Below, in pieces: positions 1 to 8,221 of a stretch of DNA of 64,000 nt; within the stretch, counting starts at the first letter, position 1; each line of letters opens with the position of its first letter. The DNA lies in NCBI RefSeq assembly GCF_000017805.1, contig NC_009767.1, positions 868,001 to 932,000 on the forward strand, written 5' to 3'. Source of the stretch: Roseiflexus castenholzii DSM 13941. Its GTDB lineage: Bacteria; Chloroflexota; Chloroflexia; Chloroflexales; Roseiflexaceae. The notes beneath the pieces are model-generated. The model saw only the letters and a list, made by a program, of their open reading frames with translations. It was not told the DNA's origin and searched no databases. The translations under genes and the position numbers were made by a program.

Positions 1-121
1 CGGCGTCGGAAAGCGTCTGGATCGACGGTTCGAGGCTGTTGATCTGGCGCACAATCGGCTCGATCTGCTTGATCGCGCGATCAGGACCGAAGCCGAGTAG
101 TTTCTCAAAGAATGCTTTCAT
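1..121 (-). CDS. secA: SecA preprotein translocase ATPase, N-terminus only (cut by window edge)
   Basis: Only the first 40 codons are in the window; the gene runs off the left edge. The visible protein begins MKAFFEKLLGFGPDRAIKQI and continues through INSLEP and SIQTLSD, matching the SecA N-terminal helix (usual pattern K-L-F-G, then I-N-x-L-E-x-x-x-x-x-L-S-D). SecA is the cytosolic ATPase that drives unfolded preproteins through SecYEG. The start is fixed by a strong ribosome site, GGAGGAG, seven bases before the ATG. The motor domains cannot be seen, so integrity of the gene is unknown. Confidence 0.88.
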   Translation of the reverse strand, partial: MKAFFEKLLGFGPDRAIKQIEPIVRQINSLEPSIQTLSDA

Positions 122-244
122 GGAATCTCCTCCGCATGGTGCGGATGGGACAACGCGCTCGGTATTCTCGCTGTTTCCGCGTTATTGGACCGACGTGGCG
201 CCATTGGGTGCATCGGGCGTGCAAAGGCGCAAAGTACCGTTCGC

Positions 245-250
245 ATTATA
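245..250 (-). promoter_or_regulatory. Candidate -10 box for secA
   Basis: The minus strand reads TATAAT here, about 125 bases before the secA start. No convincing -35 box sits 16-18 bases upstream, so this is a weak call. The rest of 122-397 lies between the divergent secA and glycosyltransferase genes and shows no gene. Confidence 0.35.
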
Positions 251-397
251 GCACACGCGGTTCTGTGCTGGCGGGAGTCCGGCATATCCATTGCACCGAC
301 GCGCGCTGCGTGCTATCATTCCAGGAGCAGCGTCGTGTGGCAGGGTTGCGCTCCGCACAAGAGGCGTGCAGACAGACGATCTGCATAGAATGCAGTC

Positions 398-2086
398 ATG
401 ACCGCTCCTTCTTCGGCTGTTCCTCAGATACACACACGTGATCGCGCGCATACGCGGCTACGCCATGCTGTTGCGGCTGTCGCTCTGGCAACGTTGAGTC
501 TCTTGCTGCTGCTCACGACGGAACCGCAGATTGGATTGACCTGGGATGAGCCGGCATACATTGTGGCAGCGCGCGCGTATGTCGGTTGGTTTGAACGTCT
601 GGCGGTCGATCCCGGTGGCGCCTTGCAACCGGATGTTATCAGACGTTTCTGGGAGGCCAACCATGAACATCCACCGCTCGACAAAATCTGGTCGGGAATG
701 GTATGGCAGTTTGCGCGCCACTTTCTCGACGACCTGCCGGCGCATCGATTGGGGAATATTCTTTTGACCGCCATTGCGGTCGGCGTGTTGTACGGGACAG
801 TCACGAGTGGTTTTGGCGGTTGGGCGGGGGTGGCGGCGGTCGTGGCGCTGATCACGATGCCGCGTTTCTTCTTCCATGCGCATCTGGCGGCGCTCGATGT
901 GCCGGCGGCGGTTGCGTTTTTTCTGGTGACGGCGCTCTTCTGGCATACGCGCCGGCGCCGCAGTGTCGCCTGGGATGTGGCGCTCGGCGTGGCGTGGGGT
1001 GCGGCGCTTGCAACAAAGATTAATGCGCTGTTTGTCCTTCCGCTGCTGCTGGTCTGGATACTGGCATTCGCCCGTCGCGGCTTTCTGATACGGCGCGTGA
1101 TCGTTGCTGGGGGCATCGGTCTGCCAACGTTCATTGCGCTGTGGCCCTGGCTCTATCACGACACGCTCGCGCGATTGATCGCCTACATCCGCTTCATAAC
1201 GGTCGATCACTGGAAGATCGCGCAGTGGTATTTTGGTGAAGCGTTGATGCCGCCGCCGTGGCATTTCCCGTTCGTCATGCTCGTTGCGGTCACGCCGCTG
1301 GGGATCACCTTTCTGGCGCTCGCCGGCGTCGGGCTCGGCATCGTTGCCATCCGTTCCGATTCGTCGATGCAACGCGAACAGGGTGCACAGATCGCGCTCT
1401 GGACGCTCGGCGCGCTCGTGCCGCTGCTGGCGCTGACGACCGGGCGAACGATGGTGTACGATAATGAGCGGTTGTTCATGCCAGCGTTTTTCTTCGTTGC
1501 TGCGTTGGCTGGCAGCGGTCTCGACGCAGTTGGGCGCTGGCTGCGTCGTTGGTTCGAGTGGCGCAAATGGCCGCACCTGGCGACGCCTGGCGTCGCGCTG
1601 GCAGGCGCGTTGCTGTTTCTGCCGCATCTGGTCATCGCAGCACAGATGTACCCGCACCTGCTTTCCTACTATTCCGAAGCCGTGGGAGGATTGCGCGGCG
1701 CCACGCGCATGGGGCTGGAAACAACCTACTGGTGTGAAACGTATGCTGTCGCGCTGCCATACATTAACGCGCGCGCTGCGCCTGGCGCTGTGGTGTGGGT
1801 AGAGGACTGGAGCCACGATGTGCTGCTGACATACCAGTTCTTGGGCCGCCTGCGCCCTGATGTGCGTGTTGCGCTTGCGCCCGGCGCCGGATCGCTCTTT
1901 AGCCGGTATGGGTTGGAAGGAACGCCGGCCGACATTGCTGATGCTGATTATGTTATCGTCACGTATCGGCAGACTGGTTTTGCGGCGCATGCCAAGATCG
2001 AACGCTGGATCGTCGGTCGCCAACCGGTGCTGCGCCTGGAACGTTTCGGCGTCCCGCTGATGGAACTGTATGAGCAAGAGCGCTGA
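398..2086 (+). CDS. GT-C family membrane glycosyltransferase (PMT/ArnT-like)
   Basis: A 562-residue polytopic membrane protein. The first membrane helix is at about residues 23-42. It is followed by an Asp-Glu pair in a W-D-E-P-A-Y context (D50, E51) and by H-E-H-P-P-L at about 89-94; these first-loop signatures are typical of dolichyl/undecaprenyl-phosphate-sugar dependent GT-C enzymes (GT39/GT83, PMT_2). About ten further hydrophobic segments follow up to residue 420, then a soluble C-terminal domain of about 130 residues. The likely role is transfer of a sugar from a lipid carrier to protein or lipid on the outer face of the membrane; the acceptor is unknown. The stop overlaps the start of the next gene by 17 bases, suggesting co-transcription, although the functions are not obviously related. 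Confidence 0.75.
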   Translation: MTAPSSAVPQIHTRDRAHTRLRHAVAAVALATLSLLLLLTTEPQIGLTWDEPAYIVAARAYVGWFERLAVDPGGALQPDVIRRFWEANHEHPPLDKIWSGMVWQFARHFLDDLPAHRLGNILLTAIAVGVLYGTVTSGFGGWAGVAAVVALITMPRFFFHAHLAALDVPAAVAFFLVTALFWHTRRRRSVAWDVALGVAWGAALATKINALFVLPLLLVWILAFARRGFLIRRVIVAGGIGLPTFIALWPWLYHDTLARLIAYIRFITVDHWKIAQWYFGEALMPPPWHFPFVMLVAVTPLGITFLALAGVGLGIVAIRSDSSMQREQGAQIALWTLGALVPLLALTTGRTMVYDNERLFMPAFFFVAALAGSGLDAVGRWLRRWFEWRKWPHLATPGVALAGALLFLPHLVIAAQMYPHLLSYYSEAVGGLRGATRMGLETTYWCETYAVALPYINARAAPGAVVWVEDWSHDVLLTYQFLGRLRPDVRVALAPGAGSLFSRYGLEGTPADIADADYVIVTYRQTGFAAHAKIERWIVGRQPVLRLERFGVPLMELYEQER

Positions 2087-2696
2087 TCCTGATCGACCGG
2101 CGATTGCCGGCATCATCCTTGCTGCCGGAACATCGTCGCGCATGGGACGTCCCAAGCAACTTCTCGATTGGGGCGAGCGTCCGCTCGTGCGCGCGATTGC
2201 GGAAACCGCATGCACTGCTCGGCTCGATGAGGTGATCATCGTCACCAGAAGCGCAGACAGAGCAGTGACCGCAGCGCTTGCCGATCTTCCAGTGCGCATC
2301 GTGCCGAACCCACTCGCTGCTGCCGGTCAGAGCACATCGCTTCACGCCGGTATCGCCGCTCTATCGCCGAGCATCGCAGCCGCAGTCATCCTCCTCGGTG
2401 ATCAACCATTCGTGACGGCAGCGATTATCGAGGCGTTAGTCAACGCCTGGTGCGATGATCGCGCACCGATCATCGCACCGGTGTTCGCTGGAACACGAGG
2501 CAACCCGGTTCTCTTTGATCGGTCGGTGTTCGCAGAGTTGCTCGCTATCGAGGGAGACCAGGGCGCGCGCGGCGTTATTGCCCGCAATCCAGCGCGCGTT
2601 CATTGTGTGCATTTTGATGATGACCGTCCGTTGCTCGACATCGATACGCCTGAAGCCTATGCTTATGCTCGTCTCGTGCTCGAATCCACTCGATGA
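2070..2696 (+). CDS. mocA: MocA/MobA-like nucleotidyltransferase for molybdenum cofactor
   Basis: A 208-residue NTP-transferase. The nucleotide-binding loop L-A-A-G-T-S-S-R-M-G-R-P-K lies at residues 17-29 and the metal-binding G-D-Q-P motif near residue 110, the hallmarks of the MobA/MocA fold. Proteins of this length and spacing attach CMP (MocA) or GMP (MobA) to molybdopterin in the cytosol; the R-P-K-Q-L-L context and a molybdopterin-binding gene just downstream favour MocA, which serves xanthine-dehydrogenase/aerobic CO dehydrogenase-type enzymes. It overlaps the preceding glycosyltransferase gene by 17 bases and is followed nine bases later by the next gene. Substrate (CTP versus GTP) is inferred, not visible. 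Confidence 0.75.
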   Translation: MSKSADPDRPAIAGIILAAGTSSRMGRPKQLLDWGERPLVRAIAETACTARLDEVIIVTRSADRAVTAALADLPVRIVPNPLAAAGQSTSLHAGIAALSPSIAAAVILLGDQPFVTAAIIEALVNAWCDDRAPIIAPVFAGTRGNPVLFDRSVFAELLAIEGDQGARGVIARNPARVHCVHFDDDRPLLDIDTPEAYAYARLVLESTR

Positions 2697-2705
2697 GGGT
2701 GAGCC

Positions 2706-3695
2706 ATGTTTCTGACCACTCTTCCCGTTGATCAGGCTGTCGGTCATATCCTGCGCCACAACGTGGCCGATGCCGCCGGGCGCAAGACGCTGCCAAAGGG
2801 TCGGCGCATCACCGACGACGACGTGGCGCGCCTCCGCGCCCTGGGGGTCGCAGCGGTGCGCGTGGCAGTGCTGGAACCCGGCGATGTTCATGAGGACGAA
2901 GCCGCACAACGCCTCGCCGATGCGGTCCGGCGTTCGGGCGTGGTTCCAACCGATGCGATGCACAGCCGTGTCAATCTGCTGGCAGAGGCGGATGGCGTGG
3001 TCGAAGTGGACATCGATGCATTGCAGGCGATCAACGAGATTGACGGTCTGACCATTGCCACACTGCCGAACCATGCCCTGGTGCGTGAGCGCAAGCGCGT
3101 GGCGACAATCAAGATCATCCCTTTTGCCCTGCCGGAAAGGTCGATCCAGCAGGCGGAGCGCATTGGCGCCGAGTCGGGGGGCGTTGTCGGCGTGCGACGA
3201 TTGCTGCAACGGCGCGTCGGTGTGCTGCTGGTCGTTGGTCCTGAGGCGCGTGAGCGTATTACTCGCCTTGTTCTGCCGGCCATCGAGGGGCGGGTGACCG
3301 AACTCGGATCGACGATTGATATGGTGCGCTATGCCGCGCTGGATGAAGGCGAAGTGGCGGAAGGGATCGCCGCTCTGCGCGCGGCAGGCAGCGATCTTCT
3401 GATCATTGCCGGTGAAACCTCGATTATGGACCGCGACGACGTCACGCCGCAGGGGATTCGTATGGCCGGCGGGCGCATCGAACACTACGGCGCGCCGGTC
3501 GAACCTGGTAATCTGCTGTTGCTGGCGTACCTCGACGACGGAACGAAACAGGGTGTTCCTATCCTTGGCGCACCCGGCTGCGTTCGTTCACGCGCGACCA
3601 ACATTGTTGATCTGCTGCTGCCGCGTTTGCTGGCAGGCGAACGAGTAACACGGCGGGCGATTATCGAATTGGGGCACGGCGGGCTACTGGGATGA
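2706..3695 (+). CDS. Molybdopterin-binding (MoCF/MoeA-like) protein
   Basis: A 329-residue cytosolic protein. The C-terminal 170 residues form a MoCF-biosynthesis-like domain, with A-G-E-T-S-I-M-D-R-D-D-V in the place of the T-G-G-x-S-x-G-x-x-D loop that binds molybdopterin in MoeA/MogA, followed by L-G-A-P-G-C-V where MoeA has L-P-G-N-P. The N-terminal part resembles a shortened MoeA-type domain. These proteins are commonly adjacent to mocA genes and are thought to bind or hand over molybdopterin for cytosine-dinucleotide cofactors. It starts nine bases after mocA with a GAGGGTGAG ribosome site. It is not full MoeA, which lies at 22454-23722. Its 3' end overlaps the convergent DUF4058 gene by 12 bases. 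Confidence 0.65.
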   Translation: MFLTTLPVDQAVGHILRHNVADAAGRKTLPKGRRITDDDVARLRALGVAAVRVAVLEPGDVHEDEAAQRLADAVRRSGVVPTDAMHSRVNLLAEADGVVEVDIDALQAINEIDGLTIATLPNHALVRERKRVATIKIIPFALPERSIQQAERIGAESGGVVGVRRLLQRRVGVLLVVGPEARERITRLVLPAIEGRVTELGSTIDMVRYAALDEGEVAEGIAALRAAGSDLLIIAGETSIMDRDDVTPQGIRMAGGRIEHYGAPVEPGNLLLLAYLDDGTKQGVPILGAPGCVRSRATNIVDLLLPRLLAGERVTRRAIIELGHGGLLG

Positions 3696-4484
3696 TGGGC
3701 GCAGTCCGAGCGCGCGCAGATGCGCATCAAGCCAAGCGGCATCATCGGGCGCAAGGTCGGGCGGCGGCGGCGGTTGGGTGTAATCAATCTCCAGGTCGTA
3801 GCGCGCGCGGCGGTATGCCTCGTGGATTGCCGCTCCCACATCCAGCGCCACCGGCGGGTCGGGCGCAAGGAGCGGCACCGGCGCCGGCTTGATCGGGTCA
3901 CGCAGGGTCAGGGGCCAGACCTCGACATACGGACGGCGCTGCGCTCGGCTCAGCAAGATGAAGTACGGTGCGTCGGGCAGCGGACGCGCCAGGCGGGGGC
4001 GCTGCCCGGCGCGCAGCAGGTCGATTTCGAGCAGGTGAGCGGTGCTGGCAAAGAGGTCCTGCCGTTTCTTCTCGTAGGCGTCCGCGCCGTCGGGACCGGG
4101 GCGCTTATTGGCGGGGGAGAGGAGTTCGATGGCGGTCACCAGCGTCTGGTCGCGCACAGTGCGGATGTCAATCCGGGCATACTCCACCGGCACGTCCATC
4201 AGCGCCGGGAGGGTCAGGGGCGCTTCCGCGAGGCTCACGGCGGCGCTGCCGGAAGCCGCAGCGGAGTACTCACGTTCGACGACGGCTACATCGGGCACCC
4301 CCCGGCGCACCGGCGCAATCTCCAGGCTCTCGAAGAGCACATACGGCGTAATGACCGCTCGATAGCGCGGCGACAACTGCGCCTGCAACTGGTCACACAT
4401 CAGTGTTATCAATCGATGATGCACATCGGGCCAGAGGCTCGGCGCTTCGAGGTACGGGTCCATTCCGGGGAACGGCGGTTCCAT
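3684..4484 (-). CDS. DUF4058 family protein
   Basis: A 266-residue protein beginning M-E-P-P-F-P-G-M-D-P-Y-L-E, the signature opening of DUF4058, followed by W-P-D-V-H-H-R-L-I. The family is frequent in Chloroflexota, Cyanobacteria and Planctomycetes and has no established function. Central residues V-T-A-I-E-L-L-S-P-A-N-K-R contain an E-x-L-S-P-x-N-K stretch resembling the core of Uma2/PD-(D/E)XK-type proteins, so a nuclease-like fold is possible but unproven. The start is set by AAAGGAG eight bases upstream; an upstream in-frame ATG at 4529 lacks a ribosome site. It is convergent with the molybdopterin-binding gene. Confidence 0.75.
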   Translation of the reverse strand: MEPPFPGMDPYLEAPSLWPDVHHRLITLMCDQLQAQLSPRYRAVITPYVLFESLEIAPVRRGVPDVAVVEREYSAAASGSAAVSLAEAPLTLPALMDVPVEYARIDIRTVRDQTLVTAIELLSPANKRPGPDGADAYEKKRQDLFASTAHLLEIDLLRAGQRPRLARPLPDAPYFILLSRAQRRPYVEVWPLTLRDPIKPAPVPLLAPDPPVALDVGAAIHEAYRRARYDLEIDYTQPPPPPDLAPDDAAWLDAHLRALGLRPSSQ

Positions 4485-4571
4485 GGCACTCCTTTGGGTC
4501 GATTCAACAAGAGTGGCGCCGCATCTCAATCGGCGCCGGAGTGTGTCCAGATGCTGGTTTATGTGGAGATA

Positions 4572-4647
<76 letters not shown>

Positions 4648-4659
4648 AGAGCGCATGAA

Positions 4660-4688
4660 ATGGTAGCACGCTGCGCAAAGGTTGTCAA
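4660..4688 (-). promoter_or_regulatory. Sigma-70 promoter of the tRNA-Met gene
   Basis: On the minus strand TTGACA (4683-4688) and TACCAT (4660-4665) are separated by exactly 17 bases, placing the transcription start about six bases before the mature tRNA 5' end. The ISAs1 element begins 20 bases beyond the -35 box, so the promoter was spared by the insertion. Confidence 0.75.
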
Positions 4689-4707
4689 GAAAGGATGCCG
4701 GCTTGCT

Positions 4708-4727
4708 AGGGCTTCTCAGTTCTTTAA
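4708..4727 (+). repeat. Left terminal inverted repeat of the ISAs1 element
   Basis: Twenty bases matching 19 of 20 with the complement of 5982-6001. Confidence 0.85.
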
Positions 4728-4780
4728 GGAAAGAGAATAGAATAGGAGTCTCGTGCCGCAACACCACGTGGGAGTACGCA

Positions 4781-5993
4781 ATGATTGCCTATCATCCGAA
4801 CAGTTTGCTGGGACACTTGGCGCCGGCGCCCGATCCCCGTCGGCGATCTGGTCGACGGTATCCGCTGCCAAGCCTGCTGGGGGTGGTCATACTCGGCATG
4901 TTGCATGGACAAGACGCGCTGCATAGCGCGTGGACATGGGCGCATGGGCGTTGGGGCGCGCGCTGGCGTCCACTTGGGGCCCACAGTCCGCATTTCCCCG
5001 CCTACAATACGGTACGGGACCTGCTGGCATGCGTGGATGCGGACGACCTGGATCGGCGGCTGCGTCCCTGGATGGAGCGACTGCTTGGCATGCCCGTGGG
5101 CGGGATCAGGGCCGATGGCAAGGTCTTAGGGGGGAGCAAACGCGCCGGGGCGCCCGCCCTGCATGGCGTCGAACTCGTCACCCATACCACGGGGATGGCG
5201 CTCGCCCAACGCGAGGCCGTCGGCGGCCCTGTTGGCGCTGCTCACGGAAGCGCCCTTGGACGGGCGCATGGTCAGTATGGATGCGGGCTTCCTGAATGCC
5301 GCCGTCACCCAAACCATTGTGCAGGAACACGGCAATTGCCTGGGCGGTGTCAAAGGCGATCAGGCTGAGTGCAGGCGCTCCTCGATGACCGGGTCGCCCC
5401 GCAGGTGCTTTTCCCCCCCGGACACGCCGCCAGCCCCGTTGCCGGTAGCGCTGGATCAGATTGCGCCACCCCGGCGGAAGCGCCAGCCGATCGGGTTCCG
5501 TCGTGAACTCCAACCCCGCCGGGCGCCGGATGCGCAGACGATCGAGCAATCGCGGGGGCGATTGGAGATCCGCGAGCTCTGGGTCGTGGATGCGGGAGAC
5601 GTGGGGCCGTCTCTCATGACCGCATATGGGTGGCGGCAGGTCACACAGATTGGCGGGCTCCGACGCTGGTGTCGGCGGCGGCATGCGGACCTGTGGACGG
5701 TAGAGGAAGTGACGGTCGTCAGTAGTCGCCAACGCACGCCCGCACAGTTCCTGGCGAGCATCCGCAACCACTGGACGATCGAAAATCAAGTCCACCGACC
5801 ACGGGATGGCAGCATGCAGGAAGATCGCTTGCACGGACGGGCCATTGGGGTCATCCTCGCCGTGTGCCGGAATGTGGTGATCAATCTCATCCGGCGACAT
5901 CTTCCGGGTCGCTACATCCCAACCGCGCGCCACGCCATCACCACCGACCTCGGCATCGCATTACGCTGGATGCATCTTCCATTAAGGAACTGA
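4781..5993 (+). pseudogene. ISAs1-family transposase, frameshifted
   Basis: The frame opens at ATG 4781 with the N-terminal features of ISAs1 transposases (P-D-P-R-R-R-S-G-R-R-Y-P-L, then I-L-G-M-L-H-G, and P-H-F-P-A-Y-N-T-V-R-D), and reaches the first catalytic region R-A-D-G-K-V-L-G-G-S at about 5111-5140. Around 5210-5230 the coding frame shifts: L-L-A-L-L-T-E-A-P-L-D-G and V-S-M-D-A-G-F-L-N continue in a different frame. A second disruption lies near 5370-5480, where family similarity is lost. It resumes with I-R-N-H-W-T-I-E-N-Q-V-H, the third-acid region, where family members usually read N-H-W-x-I-E-N-x-L-H-W. At least two frameshifts and a damaged middle make it a pseudogene. Confidence 0.85.
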
Positions 5994-6001
5994 GAAGCCC
6001 T
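5982..6001 (-). repeat. Right terminal inverted repeat of the ISAs1 element
   Basis: Inverted partner of 4708-4727 with one mismatch; it begins within the last codons of the transposase pseudogene. Confidence 0.85.
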
Positions 6002-6020
6002 CCCCACAGCCGAATGTGGC

Positions 6021-6049
6021 TTGACACGCCTATCCCGACATGCTATGCT
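6021..6049 (+). promoter_or_regulatory. Sigma-70 promoter for the MIP18/SufT-like gene
   Basis: TTGACA at 6021-6026 and TATGCT at 6044-6049 are spaced by 17 bases. It lies just right of the insertion sequence and about 150 bases before the next start codon, leaving a longish leader with no structure that I recognise. Confidence 0.65.
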
Positions 6050-6205
6050 GATGTTGTATCATCTCCGCACCGCACGAGAAACGTTCGTATCCGAAAGACA
6101 TCATCGCGGCATCTGTCGCGCCATAGCGATTTTCCATCCCTGTCTGCTCCAATTATCAGAGCAGGTTGGCATTCTGTTTTCATTGTTGCGCACAAGGAGG
6201 TGTCT

Positions 6206-6625
6206 ATGGTCGAAGCCGTGACCGCTGATTCTTCAGCCACACAGTTTCCCGTCTCTGTCGATGACGTAATGACCGTTCTCCGGCGTTGCTACGACCCGTG
6301 CTGCCAGGAGCGACAGGTCAGCGTGGTGGACATGGGGCTGATCGAGCAGGTGCGGGTGTCGGGCAGGCAGATTGATATCGATATCGTCCTGACCACCGGT
6401 TGGTGCCCCTTTTCCCTCCACCTCTTGCAGATGATGGAAGAAGAAGTCAAACGCATCCAGGGAGTCGAGGCGGTTAACGTCCAGATTACCTGGAATGTCC
6501 CCTGGTCTCCAGAGCGCCTGTCGGCAACGGCGCGCGAGCGGTTGCGTCTTCCGCTCGAGCAACTCCTCCCGTTGCGCGAAGCGCGCCTGGCGCGTGAGCA
6601 GCAGTTTCGTGAGTCGGACCGGTAG
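6206..6625 (+). CDS. MIP18/DUF59 family protein (SufT/PaaD-like Fe-S assembly factor)
   Basis: A 139-residue cytosolic protein with one MIP18 (DUF59) domain: V-V-D-M-G-L-I at about residues 38-44, then L-T-T-G-W-C-P-F at about 59-66 with the conserved cysteine, then G-V-E-A-V-N-V-Q-I-T-W-N-V-P-W-S-P (family pattern G-V-x-x-V-x-V-x-x-x-W-x-P-P-W). The family helps assemble or deliver iron-sulfur clusters to client enzymes. ATG 6206 is chosen because AAGGAGG lies five bases upstream; the open frame extends further upstream without a credible start. It is followed 27 bases later by an amidohydrolase in the same direction, an arrangement that suggests an operon and a shared substrate context. Confidence 0.78.
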   Translation: MVEAVTADSSATQFPVSVDDVMTVLRRCYDPCCQERQVSVVDMGLIEQVRVSGRQIDIDIVLTTGWCPFSLHLLQMMEEEVKRIQGVEAVNVQITWNVPWSPERLSATARERLRLPLEQLLPLREARLAREQQFRESDR

Positions 6626-6652
6626 TGTCTCGGTGTTTTCAGGAGGTTCACC

Positions 6653-7657
6653 ATGATTGACGATGCATTCGTCTTCGATGGCGTCTGTCACGTCTTCAAC
6701 TTCGACAGGTCGAACGCCTTCGGAAAACCGGGGGAAATGTTCATCGAGCATCTGTATGCCTTTCATCAGGTGCTCAACGCTCCCGGCGAGAAGACGCTCA
6801 CGCGCGAAGAGTATATGCGCGAATGGACGGTCGACGAGATCGCGCGCATGGTCTTTGATGAAAGTCCCACCGATATGATCGTTGCGCAACCGCTGCCGCT
6901 CACCGATCTGTTCAAAGATGGGTTGTCGAGCTGGGAAAAGTGCGCCGCTATGGCGCGCAAATACCCGGATCGGGCGATCTTCTGGGGGTCGATCAATCCG
7001 CTCGAAGGGAAGAAGGCGCTCGATCTGATGGAGATTCAGGTCAAAGAGTATGGCGCCAGGGCGTTCAAACTTTACAATGTGCGCTATGACTATGGACAAC
7101 CGTTCCCGTGGCGGATGGACGACCCACGGGTTGCGTTTCCGGTTTTCGAGAAGGCGCTGGAACTGGGTGTGAATCTGATCGGCGTCCACAAAGGCGTACC
7201 GCTCGGTCCGCAGCCGGTCGAGCACACCCAGGCGTGGGATATGGACGGTGCAGCCGCCAACTTCCCCGAGATCAATTTCGTCATTTTTCACGTTGGGCTG
7301 CCGTTCATCGACGAGATCTGCTGGCAACTGGTGCGCTACCCGAACCTCTACGCCTCGATTGCAGCAACGGTCAATTTCGTTGTGCGTTCGCCGCGCGTCT
7401 TTGCCGAAACCATGGCGAAACTCCTCTTCTGGTGCGGCGAAGACAAGATCATCTATGGTGGCGAGACGCCAATCTGGCATCCACGCGGCGCGCTGAAGGC
7501 GTTCTGGGGGTTTGAGCTGCCGGAGGATATTGTTCAGGGCTATGGATGCGGTCAGCTGACGAAGGAAGCCAAGAAGAAAATCCTGGGCTTGAACCTGGCG
7601 CGACTCCATGGCATCGATGTTGAAGAGAAGAAGCGCAGCCTGGGAGTGGCGGCGTAG
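6653..7657 (+). CDS. Amidohydrolase-2 family TIM-barrel hydrolase/decarboxylase
   Basis: A 334-residue protein resembling the amidohydrolase-2 (ACMSD-like) superfamily. The N-terminal motif reads D-G-V-C-H-V-F-N (H13), where many members have H-x-H; here the second His position is Asn. Later metal or active-site candidates are V-H-K-G-V-P near residue 180, I-F-H-V-G-L-P-F near 212 and Y-G-G-E-T-P-I-W-H-P near 267. The family hydrolyses or decarboxylates aromatic and related acids in the cytosol; the substrate is unknown. A strong site (AGGAGG) precedes the ATG. Co-direction with the DUF59-type gene recalls aromatic-degradation clusters where PaaD-like proteins occur, but no other such gene is present. 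Confidence 0.7.
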   Translation: MIDDAFVFDGVCHVFNFDRSNAFGKPGEMFIEHLYAFHQVLNAPGEKTLTREEYMREWTVDEIARMVFDESPTDMIVAQPLPLTDLFKDGLSSWEKCAAMARKYPDRAIFWGSINPLEGKKALDLMEIQVKEYGARAFKLYNVRYDYGQPFPWRMDDPRVAFPVFEKALELGVNLIGVHKGVPLGPQPVEHTQAWDMDGAAANFPEINFVIFHVGLPFIDEICWQLVRYPNLYASIAATVNFVVRSPRVFAETMAKLLFWCGEDKIIYGGETPIWHPRGALKAFWGFELPEDIVQGYGCGQLTKEAKKKILGLNLARLHGIDVEEKKRSLGVAA

Positions 7658-7701
7658 GCGCTGGCGCGCTACGCGCTTCCCACAGCGACGGTCACCTCTG
7701 T

Positions 7702-7730
7702 TTGACAGACGCTCCAGACCGTCGTATCAT
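7702..7730 (+). promoter_or_regulatory. Sigma-70 promoter of the thiamine-uptake operon
   Basis: TTGACA (7702-7707) and TATCAT (7725-7730) with a 17-base spacer, placing transcription start near 7737, about 30 bases before the TPP aptamer. Confidence 0.78.
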
Positions 7731-7763
7731 TTGTAGAACAACCGATAGCGCCGCGCGCGGCGC

Positions 7764-7857
7764 AGCTAGGGGAGCCAGGTGAGCCTGGCTGAGAGTGCGG
7801 CCCGACGATGCCGCTGACCCTTTGAACCTGACCTGGGTTATGCCAGCGTAGGGAATG
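7764..7857 (+). ncRNA. TPP (THI-element) riboswitch
   Basis: All conserved parts are present in order: G-GGGAGCC at 7769-7776, the GGCTGAGA segment at 7787-7794, ACCC at about 7817-7820, TTGAACCTGA at 7821-7831 and CTGGGTTATGCCAGCGTAGGGAA spanning about 7833-7855. This is the thiamine pyrophosphate aptamer. It lies between a sigma-70 promoter and a hairpin terminator, so ligand binding is expected to favour termination and switch off the downstream uptake genes when thiamine pyrophosphate is plentiful. Confidence 0.97.
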
Positions 7858-7873
7858 CCTGAGGTGGTCCGTC

Positions 7874-7909
7874 AACCGCCGCTCCCTACTTCTGGGGGCG
7901 GCGGTTTTG
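7874..7909 (+). terminator. Rho-independent terminator of the TPP riboswitch
   Basis: A GC-rich hairpin with arms ACCGCCGC and GCGGCGGT (extended by CCC/GGG) is followed by TTTTGTGT. It starts about 18 bases after the aptamer, the usual expression-platform position. The antiterminator pairing is not obvious by eye. Confidence 0.82.
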
Positions 7910-7924
7910 TGTCAGGAGAACGCT

Positions 7925-8221
7925 ATGCCGCCGATAACCGTCAGTTTTGAGGTGCTACCGGGAGGATTGCCGGACAAAGCCGCAACCTACGCCGCCGTCG
8001 ATGCTGCCATCGCTGTGGTCGCCGCAAGCGGTCTGCCCTATCGCGTTGGTCCGATGGAAACGACGATCGAGGGGGAGTACGATGCCATAATGGCCGTGAT
8101 CAAACAGGCGCAGGAAGCAGTGCTCCACGCGGGAGCGACTCGGGTCTTTACGCTGATCAAGGTCGATTATGACCCGTGCGGGTCTACGATTGCCGAAAAG
8201 TTGGCGAAGTATGCGGAGTGA
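7925..8221 (+). CDS. MTH1187/YkoF-type thiamine-binding protein
   Basis: A 98-residue protein of the MTH1187 (thiamine-binding, PF01910-type) family: I-T-V-S-F-E-V-L-P at residues 3-11, Y-R-V-G-P-M-E-T-T-I-E-G in the middle and V-D-Y-D-P-C near the C-terminus. Family members form ferredoxin-like folds and bind thiamine or its pyrimidine moiety (as YkoF does). The start at 7925 has AGGAGA upstream; an in-frame ATG at 7907 lies inside the terminator. Its last four codons overlap the permease gene start. Being first in the riboswitch operon, it is probably a cytosolic thiamine/HMP binder or sensor for the transporter. Confidence 0.85.
   Translation: MPPITVSFEVLPGGLPDKAATYAAVDAAIAVVAASGLPYRVGPMETTIEGEYDAIMAVIKQAQEAVLHAGATRVFTLIKVDYDPCGSTIAEKLAKYAE

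Larger units (their letters stand above)
4708..6001 (+). mobile_element. ISAs1-family insertion sequence, decayed
   Basis: A 1.29-kb element bounded by 20-bp terminal inverted repeats that differ at one position: 4708-4727 reads AGGGCTTCTCAGTTCTTTAA and the complement of 5982-6001 reads AGGGCTTCTCAGTTCCTTAA. Size and transposase type fit the ISAs1 family (DDE transposase). No flanking direct repeat of 8-10 bp is visible, suggesting old age or later rearrangement. The transposase frame is broken, so the element can move only if a functional copy elsewhere supplies transposase. Confidence 0.85.

Noticed and set aside
458..2299. Long minus-strand open frame (613 codons) opposite the glycosyltransferase
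   Set aside because: Arginine- and histidine-rich shadow of the real gene on the other strand, with no motif or ribosome site.
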